DNA from: Nitrososphaerota archaeon
Lineage (GTDB): Archaea > Thermoproteota > Nitrososphaeria > Nitrososphaerales > CADDZS01
Direction: 5' to 3'
DNA length: 5,626 nucleotides
NCBI GenBank assembly: GCA_027314685.1
Contig: DAHVAI010000024.1
Span: 1 to 5,626, forward strand
This document shows, in pieces, positions 1 to 5,397 of the stretch. The stretch's first letter is position 1. Each line of letters begins with the position of its first letter. The position numbers were made by a program, and so were the translations under genes. Under the pieces are notes generated by a model, which saw only the letters and a list, made by a program, of their open reading frames with translations, was not told the origin of the DNA and made no database searches.

Positions 1-1
1 A

Positions 2-250
2 AGGAGCAGCTCGGTTGTGAGAGGAAAATGCCCTCCAAGAGACAATTCAGTTACAGAGCAGCTGTCCAATTACAAGAGGTGGAAGAAAAAGCACGGTTAC
101 GGAATGCGCTGGATGGCAGAATCAGCTTTTTCCTCACTCAAGAGAACGTTTGGCGAATCGATCAAATCTGTAAAATGGGAGAACATGGTGAATGAATTAC
201 TCCTGAAGGCGTCGATGTACAACGCCTTCATGCGGATGAAGAAGACCTAG
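2..250 (+). CDS. Transposase, C-terminal part (IS5-like DDE family), cut by the left window edge
   Basis: The frame is open to the left edge of the window, so the GTG at 17 is probably not the true start; only about 83 C-terminal residues are visible. Counting from that GTG, residues 27-47 (GYGMRW then ESAFSSLKRTFGE) match the C-terminal signature of IS5/IS4-like DDE transposases. Glu35 is the likely third catalytic acid of the DDE triad. A basic segment (residues 20-26) precedes it, and a typical tail ending in LLLKASMYNAFMRM follows. The ORF ends in TAG. The enzyme would cut and rejoin the ends of its insertion sequence. The two catalytic aspartates lie outside the window, so I cannot tell whether the element is intact. 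I found no terminal inverted repeat I can defend. The genes beside it are decayed, which fits a mobile-element zone. The family assignment rests on remembered motifs, not on a search. Confidence 0.8.
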   Translation, partial: RSSSVVRGKCPPRDNSVTEQLSNYKRWKKKHGYGMRWMAESAFSSLKRTFGESIKSVKWENMVNELLLKASMYNAFMRMKKT

Positions 251-548
251 CGAAACAGAAAGTAGCGAAGGAATTGTACGTTTATTCAGTTATTCAACAG
301 AGCAGGTTTCGGTCAAACAAAGGACGTTTTTTCACGGTTTTAGTCGATGCGAAAACTCGTCGAGACATTTTTCGCACACAGTGTTATCGAACAATTACCT
401 ATATTCAAACTTCATAGCAATCTCATGATTCAATTCTGCGGACATATCTCACTATAGAATAGTATGGTGCTTCGAGTGCCAAAAAGTACTTTGGATTTGC
501 TTAGAAGCTTGATCGTTGAGATCTGTGCAAGAATTTTTATGCAGTTTA
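251..548. other. Intergenic stretch between transposase fragment and broken winged-helix gene
   Basis: I see no convincing gene in these 298 bases. The stretch should contain the right end of the insertion sequence, but I cannot fix its boundary. It holds a run of six T at 327-332, a T-run at 338-341 and a perfect 7-bp inverted repeat at 349-355/369-375. These could serve as transcription end signals for the transposase. Confidence 0.5.
349..375. repeat. Inverted repeat (7 bp arms, 13-nt loop)
   Basis: The arms GCGAAAA (349-355) and TTTTCGC (369-375) pair perfectly. The loop itself contains a smaller dyad, CTCG-T-CGAG at 356-364. It lies about 100 bp past the transposase stop and just after two T-runs. 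It may be a transcription end structure or an insertion-sequence end feature; the sequence alone does not decide. Confidence 0.4.
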
Positions 549-865
549 ATGACCAGAAACTTTCGTACGAGACGAGAAAAAAAGCGAGATTGGATAGAAA
601 TCTCCAGCTCCATCCTTCACGAATGTGTTAATGGCGAGCTCTTTACAAAGATTATGTACAAAACCAATGTTTGCTCGCAGCAAGCACGAGATTACACCAC
701 TCCCTAATCGATTAAGGATTGCTTGAAGCGTGCAAAGGCCCGAACGACTCGAAGATGTATCACATAACCCCACAGGGAAGAAGATTCCTTGAGCTTAGCG
801 GCGAATTGGAACAGCTAATGCAACACGCCGCGCCTCAAGCTATTATTATGATCAATTGGTATTGA
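549..865 (+). pseudogene. Broken winged helix-turn-helix protein (HTH_45-like)
   Basis: Two reading frames join into one small DNA-binding protein. The first frame, from the ATG at 549, gives a basic start and then KKRDWIEISSSIL, GELFTKIMYKTNV and QARDY (ending at 695). This is the helix pattern of the winged-helix proteins abundant in Thaumarchaeota, whose usual form resembles 'R..IEIIA.IL...G..KT.IMYKANLS..QL..YL'. The continuation lies in another frame from about 698: HSLID, a TAA stop at 713-715, then GLLEACKGPNDSKMY, HITPQGRRFLEL and GELEQLM, which is the family's wing ('GLL......Y.IT.KG..FL'). The TGA is at 863-865. So one frameshift near 693-700 and one nonsense codon break the gene. 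It would have been a transcription regulator of about 105 residues. The family assignment is from recalled motifs. A sequencing error could explain the frameshift but hardly both lesions. Confidence 0.65.
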
Positions 866-1082
866 ACTTTATCAAAATGGAGGATTAGATGCGCATTCCT
901 TCAGATATGACTTCTGAGACTTTTCTAAAATTGAATTAACCAGTCTCATTTTGAGGTAGCGCACTACAGACTTGGCCCCATATTATCCTATTCAGAATAG
1001 ATGAAGAAGCACTATTTACGGATGCTCCAGACCATGAACGCTTTCATGTAAATAGGCCAAGATTTGCCCCAATTTCGCTAAC

Positions 1083-1092
1083 TATGTATAAC
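1083..1092 (+). promoter_or_regulatory. Possible TATA box for the small ORF at 1125
   Basis: The AT-rich block TATGTATAAC lies about 35 bp before the ATG at 1125. Archaeal transcription usually starts about 25 bp past the TATA box, which would place the start near 1110-1115, inside the dyad at 1109-1123. This is a position-based guess. Confidence 0.3.
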
Positions 1093-1108
1093 ATTGATTG
1101 AGTATCGC

Positions 1109-1123
1109 ATTTAGAGTCTAAAT
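1109..1123. promoter_or_regulatory. Perfect 15-bp dyad just before an ATG (operator-like)
   Basis: ATTTAGA (1109-1115), a central G (1116) and TCTAAAT (1117-1123) form a perfect palindrome with 7-bp arms. It ends one base before the ATG at 1125. With a TATA-like block at 1083-1092 it would cover the expected transcription start. A dimeric repressor site is a natural reading, but no regulator can be named. Confidence 0.45.
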
Positions 1124-1124
1124 C

Positions 1125-1378
1125 ATGCCTCCTTTCAATGATGAGGAAACTGGAGAAAAGCACAAGATCTATGTCGATCCGGTGGGTCTCATATCTTACT
1201 CAACAACATAGACGAGGACTCGAAAACTATTGTGTTCGGTCCTATTACCAAGGAGAAGACCACGCCCTCCGACAAGAAGGTTCGAGTCATAGTCAAAGGA
1301 GGGATAACCACTGACACTTCAAGATTCGGTTTGACCTACCTGTGTGCAGCCTTAAACATGGTCAAAGCCCCATTTTGA
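1125..1378 (+). pseudogene. Small unrecognised ORF, apparently frameshifted
   Basis: I do not recognise this gene. From the ATG at 1125 one frame gives 28 residues, MPPFNDEETGEKHKIYVDPV onward, and stops at TAG 1209-1211. A second frame overlaps it and continues as NNIDEDSKTIVFGP, KEKTTPSDKKVRVIVKGG, then TSRFGLTYLCAALNMVKAPF, ending at TGA 1376-1378. Both halves look coding in amino-acid balance and in G/C-leaning third positions, and the second half has no start codon near its beginning. The simplest reading is one protein of roughly 80 residues with a single-base lesion around 1195-1210. A possible promoter and a dyad sit directly before the ATG. A small hairpin (1377-1381/1385-1389) follows the stop. 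Alternatively only the first 28 codons are translated, or neither half is. A slippery heptamer for programmed frameshifting is not evident. Confidence 0.4.
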
Positions 1379-1493
1379 GGAGTTTCCTCTGCTGAAAGCA
1401 TTTGGTTCTAGGCGCATTTATCCGTGATTAAAAGAACCTAAATGGGTGTGGAGGGGATGGGATTCGAACCCATGAACCCCTAAGAGAGCGGAT

Positions 1494-1516
1494 CTCGCAT
1501 TCAAAGCTTGATTGAT
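1494..1516 (-). other. tRNA-Leu intron 3 (canonical position 37/38), 23 nt
   Basis: This intron sits one base 3' of the anticodon, the usual archaeal place. Both bulges read AG|A, and cutting after the second base gives exactly G37 and A38. Three of four central pairs form (CTCA with TGCG). The intron closes with a TCAA/TTGA hairpin. The anticodon stem serves as the outer helix, and it can form only after intron 2 has been removed. Confidence 0.8.
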
Positions 1517-1523
1517 CTTGAGT

Positions 1524-1551
1524 ATCGGCAAGCCCGCATTGACCGGACTCT
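1524..1551 (-). other. tRNA-Leu intron 2 (anticodon stem, position 30/31), 28 nt
   Basis: This intron splits the 5' strand of the anticodon stem as GCGG|A. The bulge-helix-bulge is clear. The central helix CGGC/GCCG is perfect, the 3-nt bulges are GG|A and AT|A, and the intron helix GAGTCC/GGGCTT has six pairs (two of them G-U) with a 9-nt loop. The outer exon-side helix is weak, as is usual for relaxed non-canonical motifs. Confidence 0.82.
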
Positions 1552-1570
1552 CCGCCGCGTTTGACCAGGC

Positions 1571-1592
1571 TTTGCGCGAATCTGCGATCGGT
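1571..1592 (-). other. tRNA-Leu intron 1 (D arm, about position 14/15), 22 nt
   Basis: The D arm of a normal archaeal tRNA-Leu reads GCG-AAGCCTGG. Here 22 extra bases separate the two parts. Because A residues occur on both sides, the junction could shift by up to two bases. In the register given, the bulges are AA|A and AA|G. Three of the four central pairs form (AGCG with CGCA), and the intron folds into a short hairpin with one mismatch and a GCA loop. This is the weakest of the three splice motifs. Confidence 0.65.
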
Positions 1593-1633
1593 TTCGCTAC
1601 CCCTCCAAAGTAGCCAACGATAATTTTTCCACG

Positions 1634-1641
1634 AATATAAA
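1634..1641 (-). promoter_or_regulatory. TATA box of the tRNA-Leu gene
   Basis: TTTATATT on the - strand is centred about 32 bp before the tRNA 5' end and lies in the short gap after pyrH. The distance fits an archaeal promoter with a short 5' leader. It suggests that the tRNA is transcribed on its own as well as, possibly, by read-through from pyrH. Confidence 0.6.
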
Positions 1642-1661
1642 TTAGCCCTTCGTGTTCGACA

Positions 1662-2378
1662 TCACTTTCGATTTTTGAAAACGATTTGCGTTCCAACGTT
1701 TTGGTTTTCTTCAAAGAGCCGACGAAGCGTAGCTGAATCACACTTAGTTATCCTGACATCAATCTTCGAGCGCTTGATTAGCTTCAAGGCTATCGGATCC
1801 ATCAGATCATACCCACCTGCTGTCACCGATTCGTTACTAAGAATTCTTTCTAACTCCTCTGGTGTCACTTGAGAAAGAAGTCTCGCACTCTTGTGTATGC
1901 GCGGATCTTTTGTGTAAACTCCATCTACGTCGGTTGCATTCACAAAAATCCTAGCCTGAAGCTTTTCCGATATCAATGCTCCGACACCGTTAGTACTCTG
2001 TCCCGGTTGAAGTCCGCCAACCACAACTATTGGTTTATCCCTATACGTAATCTCAAATGTTTCAACTAGAGAACTCAGTGTACTAGGAACGAAGTTTGCA
2101 GCCGACCTTCCAAGCGCTTTGGCCAACACAAGCGCGTTGAGCCTGGATGCCGCGATGCCCAGTTCGTCCAACGATGCTTGGTCTGCACCGGCTTCACGCG
2201 CAATTTCGATGTACTGGCGAGCGATACTCCCTCCGCCCGCGACGACAACAAATCTAAGTTTCCTTTGGCACTTTGTGATTTCCTTAAGCAAGAAAACTAT
2301 CTTGTCGAACTCATCTGAAAAAAACAAACGGCCCGAGAGTTTTAGAACAACTACTTCGTAGTCAGACTTGCATATCAT
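1662..2378 (-). CDS. pyrH: UMP kinase (archaeal type)
   Basis: The 238-residue product belongs to the amino-acid-kinase fold family. It would phosphorylate UMP to UDP with ATP in the cytoplasm, the step leading from UMP to UTP and CTP. Motifs run in family order: KLSG (13-16) near the start binds phosphate. VVAGGGSIAR (45-54) and the GLQPGQSTNG loop (122-131) bind UMP. ATDVDGVYTKDPR (148-160) and DLMDPIALKLIKRSKI (191-206) form the ATP side. The length is normal, and the position of KLSG supports the ATG at 2376-2378. The other archaeal kinases of this fold, such as isopentenyl phosphate kinase and glutamate 5-kinase, fit less well because the central GLQPGQSTNG loop is typical of UMP kinase. 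The start lies 11 bases after the stop of the upstream membrane-protein gene, and no clear Shine-Dalgarno is seen, so the two are probably one transcript. The TGA stop is at 1662-1664, 55 bp before the tRNA. Confidence 0.92.
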   Translation of the reverse strand: MICKSDYEVVVLKLSGRLFFSDEFDKIVFLLKEITKCQRKLRFVVVAGGGSIARQYIEIAREAGADQASLDELGIAASRLNALVLAKALGRSAANFVPSTLSSLVETFEITYRDKPIVVVGGLQPGQSTNGVGALISEKLQARIFVNATDVDGVYTKDPRIHKSARLLSQVTPEELERILSNESVTAGGYDLMDPIALKLIKRSKIDVRITKCDSATLRRLFEENQNVGTQIVFKNRK

Positions 2379-2389
2379 TTCAAATTATG

Positions 2390-5290
2390 TCACGTTGTGC
2401 CGACAACAACAGAGATATAATACAGCTTTGTTACTCCTAAACTAGACACAACGAAACCAAAGTTTATGGACCCAGCAGATGGAGACCAGTAAAAGACGGA
2501 ATTGAAAGCTATACTCCCATTTGTTATTGTTTTGTTCAAGACGTACGAATTGATGAAATTATTGACGAAAGTTGTCGCTGTCGCATTTTGTGCTATAGAC
2601 TGGTAAGTTGTTGATCCAAGATAATCAATGATATTAGCGTTTGAGATTGTTCCATTCGAAAGCGAAATTCCCTTTGAAGCGAACAAGCTGTTAACCCACA
2701 AAGTTCTGGTTGTGAGGTTCAAAAATATCGGCCCAATCCCTGTAAAGCCATACGTGTTAATCGCGCTAGAATTTGTTGGGACCAGTCTTACCGGTGAGCT
2801 GGCATTCTCAGCTGCAATTACATCAACAAAGGGATTCTTTTCGACAACACCCGTTCCGGAAGATTGACTGATGTATGCTGGGATGAAATAGTAGAGTTGC
2901 CCGTTCACTGGGTAAAGAAGGATATTTCCAGGCGTAGCGCCGGTTAGTGTGAGTTGAGTCTTCGTCGCAGAATCGGTGTTGAATGCACTCAAAGCAGCGC
3001 TGGGCCCCAGTAAAGGCACCCCATTAATTGAAGTTGAATTCGTCTGGTAAAGATACATTTGCCCTAGTTGATCCCCGCCATACACAACGTAAAGGCCGGC
3101 AAGATTTCTTCCCGTTGAAGAAGTGTATTCCACCAGCTGCACTGCAGAAAATGAGACATTGTTGTTGACAACGAAAGGAATGTAGAGGACCTCAGTGTTG
3201 GTGGGTCTTTCAAAGAAGAATGAACCAGAAAGGAAGTTGCTAGCTTCATTGATGTTGCTACCAACGTGATCTACAAAGTCCGCATCCAGCTGTCCATAGA
3301 ATTGCTGGTTTCCCAAGAGCTGTTCAGGATATCTCAGTTGAGATTGTAGCCAGGAAGGGACGGTGCCCCAGCTCGGGTAATATTGCTTGTAGAAGGACTG
3401 AAGGAAGTTATCCTGACCCGGGAGGGTGTAACCTTGCATCTGACCGTTCGCAATGTTTACCAACACTACTCCAAAGAATCGCATATAGTCCTGAATCGGA
3501 GTCCCAGGCACATTTGTGAAGCCCGAGTGAAGCGGATAATCGATGTAAACTTGAATGGCAAAATAGAGGTTAGTTCCATCGGTAACGAGATACGTAGAAC
3601 TGTCCTCGGTCAGCCCTGTGATCAAAATGTTGTTCACCCGCTGGAAGACCTCTCGGTCATGAAGCATTGCAATGCAGTTTTGTGGAGGGGAAAATGCGAA
3701 ACCAAGCTGGCCTTGCTCCAAAAACCACAGGGATCTTTGAGGACCACAAAGAGTATAATCTGGTAGTCCGGAATATGTCACGTTCTCGATCTCGGATAAT
3801 CCTCGGACGCCCACGTATACGTCATTCGCAAAACCACGAGCCCCAAAATTGTCTTCGCCGTAGTACATCAACGGCTGAGTTGGAATACCAAATGCTTGTG
3901 TGACAGGAACGAACTCACCAGTGTGAGTGTTCATCACTATTATCTTTGAACTGTGAGTGTAGATCAAATGAACCGCCCTCCAATCGTTCGGATTTGGGTA
4001 AGAGAATGTAGTAGTTGATACCCAATATTCCTGATTATGAACGTAGACTATCGAGGGAGTGTTCAGCTGTAGATAGTTGACACCTATTTGGTTCTTGCTT
4101 TGAGTCTGTGAGGAATTTGTATCCCAGTTTCTTATCAGTGAAAGTGTGATGCTAGCATTACCTTGAGGTATAGCGCTTATGCTCGACTGGGTAACATTGC
4201 CTATTCCCGTTGCCCAGCTGCTAACCGCAACCTGTTTTGAAACCTGTGGCGTCCACAGGTAATTAGTATAGTTGTTGTTAAAGTTCAGATTGTAATATGC
4301 GACAGCACCCAGATTAATCGCAAGCAAGCCAATGATTACAATTGACGCCACTATTATTCCTGTTCTCCGCCTTTGAGCTAGAGGGACTGTTTCCTTGTTC
4401 GACCTAAAGTGGAAGACGATCGTCAATCCAACAAATGTCCCGAGCAAAGTCACTATGGCACCCCACGTATACGGGATAGTCACGTTCATGGCCCAGTAAG
4501 GCACGCCAAGAAAAACTGCGAACGCTATTGCAGACAGAGTTGCGAAGATATTTCGAATCCACTTGTCCCCTGCCCGAATGACAACGTCTCGCACAAACTT
4601 AAGGAAGAATCTGAGCGTCACTACAACAAGAATTACCTCTAGGACGTACACAATGATCTGGTACTGAATCTCCATTGTTGGGACCAGCGATATTATACCA
4701 GATGGTGATGCAGGGTTTAGCGGAAGCTCAGCGATTCTCGGGACTAAACCCCAATTCCCATAACCCTTCAACGCCATGTCGATTTCCATTGAGAGGTTTC
4801 CAAAACCAGGAAAGCCATTGTAGAGGGAGAATATTCCGAAAAGGATAGACCATTTCAGCAGCTGCCAGAATCCCCACAGCAAACCGCTGGGACGGATATA
4901 CATAGGTCTAATCCTCCGTTGAGGCATCTGACCACCATATCCTCCAAAAGACGTCTGTCTATACTGAAGGCCCATGATCGCGTTGAATGACTCGAAAAGG
5001 TCACTCCTTCGTGGGAAAGGGTTTACGAATAAGAGTGCCAGTAGACCAGCAACAAGAAATGTCAATCCGCCGTAAAAGTTGATACCAAACCAGTTGAGAC
5101 CAATGCCGCAAGGAGGAAGCAGGCAGCCTTTCGTACCATACATATATTCCAAGATAGACCAGTTCAGCCAAACAATGCTTACAGCAAGCCCTACGATTGC
5201 AAGAATTATAGCCAGAACAAGGTATGAAAGTAAATGGTGGCCCTCTTTGATAGGAACTTGCGATCCTGGAAAATCATCGCCGCTCTGCAA
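2390..5290 (-). CDS. UPF0182-family membrane protein with large extracytoplasmic domain
   Basis: The product has 966 residues, a normal length for UPF0182. Seven hydrophobic helices lie at about 21-41, 73-89, 136-155, 209-229, 247-268, 275-294 and 311-331. A domain of some 630 residues follows, expected outside the cell. Family landmarks include HLIYTH (441-446), LMYYGE (474-479), the YFAIQVYIDYPL segment (576-587), the QDYMR segment (600-604), FYKQYYP (633-639) and SQLRYPEQLL (650-659). The function of the family is unknown. The external domain carries over ten N-X-S/T sequons, suggesting glycosylation at the surface. Cysteine pairs C56/C61 and C515/C539 could form disulfides. The start codon is TTG at 5288-5290: an in-frame TAA lies five codons upstream, and starting at the first internal Met (residue 50) would remove helix 1. 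It lies 11 bases upstream of pyrH and 107 bp from the divergent polymerase gene. Confidence 0.88.
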   Translation of the reverse strand: MQSGDDFPGSQVPIKEGHHLLSYLVLAIILAIVGLAVSIVWLNWSILEYMYGTKGCLLPPCGIGLNWFGINFYGGLTFLVAGLLALLFVNPFPRRSDLFESFNAIMGLQYRQTSFGGYGGQMPQRRIRPMYIRPSGLLWGFWQLLKWSILFGIFSLYNGFPGFGNLSMEIDMALKGYGNWGLVPRIAELPLNPASPSGIISLVPTMEIQYQIIVYVLEVILVVVTLRFFLKFVRDVVIRAGDKWIRNIFATLSAIAFAVFLGVPYWAMNVTIPYTWGAIVTLLGTFVGLTIVFHFRSNKETVPLAQRRRTGIIVASIVIIGLLAINLGAVAYYNLNFNNNYTNYLWTPQVSKQVAVSSWATGIGNVTQSSISAIPQGNASITLSLIRNWDTNSSQTQSKNQIGVNYLQLNTPSIVYVHNQEYWVSTTTFSYPNPNDWRAVHLIYTHSSKIIVMNTHTGEFVPVTQAFGIPTQPLMYYGEDNFGARGFANDVYVGVRGLSEIENVTYSGLPDYTLCGPQRSLWFLEQGQLGFAFSPPQNCIAMLHDREVFQRVNNILITGLTEDSSTYLVTDGTNLYFAIQVYIDYPLHSGFTNVPGTPIQDYMRFFGVVLVNIANGQMQGYTLPGQDNFLQSFYKQYYPSWGTVPSWLQSQLRYPEQLLGNQQFYGQLDADFVDHVGSNINEASNFLSGSFFFERPTNTEVLYIPFVVNNNVSFSAVQLVEYTSSTGRNLAGLYVVYGGDQLGQMYLYQTNSTSINGVPLLGPSAALSAFNTDSATKTQLTLTGATPGNILLYPVNGQLYYFIPAYISQSSGTGVVEKNPFVDVIAAENASSPVRLVPTNSSAINTYGFTGIGPIFLNLTTRTLWVNSLFASKGISLSNGTISNANIIDYLGSTTYQSIAQNATATTFVNNFINSYVLNKTITNGSIAFNSVFYWSPSAGSINFGFVVSSLGVTKLYYISVVVGTT

Positions 5291-5324
5291 GGTTCCGCCT
5301 TTTTACACAAACAGTTTACTCCTG

Positions 5325-5332
5325 CATTTAAG
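5325..5332 (-). promoter_or_regulatory. Possible TATA box for the UPF0182-pyrH unit
   Basis: CTTAAATG on the - strand lies about 35-42 bp before the TTG start. Transcription would then begin near 5303 with a leader of roughly 13 bases. AAGGCGG (5301-5295) within that leader only weakly resembles a Shine-Dalgarno. The same AT block could also be read on the + strand. Confidence 0.3.
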
Positions 5333-5384
5333 CGAATGCCAACCAACCTTTGCCATATTCGAATTTGTAAAGTCAAAAACAAAA

Positions 5385-5390
5385 GGAGGT
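5385..5390 (+). promoter_or_regulatory. Strong Shine-Dalgarno that decides the TTG start of the polymerase gene
   Basis: GGAGGT is fully complementary to the usual archaeal 16S rRNA 3' end (CACCTCC). It lies 7 bases before TTG 5398 and 10 before TTG 5401, both in the polymerase frame. The first ATG in that frame (5440) lies between the two aspartates of the catalytic motif and cannot be the start. Confidence 0.75.
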
Positions 5391-5397
5391 CAAGGCT

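Larger units (their letters stand above)
866..1124. other. Stretch without a convincing gene
   Basis: One frame on the + strand (955-1101, between stop codons) is open for 48 codons. It reads in a protein-like way, with segments such as WPHIILFRIDEEALFTDAPDHE and RPRFAPISLTMYNID, but it lacks a usable early start codon. It may be the tail of a decayed gene. The right end holds a possible promoter and a perfect dyad, listed separately. I see nothing else. Confidence 0.4.
1449..1606 (-). tRNA. tRNA-Leu(CAA) with three introns
   Basis: The acceptor strands GGAGGGG (1606-1600) and CCCCTCC (1456-1450) pair perfectly. The discriminator A is at 1449, and CCA is not encoded. Removing three insertions of 22, 28 and 23 nt leaves an 85-nt class II tRNA. 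It has D stem GCG/CGC around a loop with AGCCTGG, anticodon stem GCGGA/TCCGC, anticodon loop CTCAAGA, a 14-nt variable arm and T arm ATGGG-TTCGAAT-CCCAT. The long variable arm and the anticodon CAA make it a leucine tRNA reading UUG. Without removing the introns no U33 and no normal anticodon loop can be made. It lies 55 bp downstream of pyrH in the same direction and has its own TATA-like box. Splicing would need the archaeal tRNA endonuclease and ligase. An alternative, that this is a degenerate tRNA, is unlikely because all stems pair after splicing. Confidence 0.88.

Noticed and set aside
290..311. The right end of the insertion sequence
   Set aside because: An ATTCAACAGAGC segment looked familiar as an element end, but without the left end no inverted repeat can be matched.
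546..773. A 75-codon open frame on the - strand
   Set aside because: It lies opposite the winged-helix remnant, whose family motifs are clear on the + strand.
1195..1211. Programmed frameshifting in the small unknown ORF
   Set aside because: There is no slippery heptamer and no obvious downstream pseudoknot; a plain lesion is simpler.
1139..1312. A short + strand frame beginning ATG ATG and rich in Arg, Gln and His
   Set aside because: Its composition is that of an out-of-frame reading, while the two other frames over the same bases look more like real protein.
1377..1400. Two tiny hairpins after the small ORF as a terminator
   Set aside because: The stems have only 4-5 bp and no T-run follows, so chance is a sufficient explanation.
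1494..1551. One long intron in the anticodon loop instead of two short ones
   Set aside because: Taking a single intron leaves the loop starting GAG with no U33 and no sensible anticodon. The internal CTCAAGA segment completes a perfect leucine anticodon loop, and each flanking piece has its own splice motif.
1418..1741. A 107-codon open frame on the - strand over the tRNA gene
   Set aside because: It overlaps both the end of pyrH in another frame and the whole tRNA gene, and it shows no protein motif.
3383..3903. Two overlapping + strand open frames
   Set aside because: They lie opposite the UPF0182 gene, and neither shows domain motifs.
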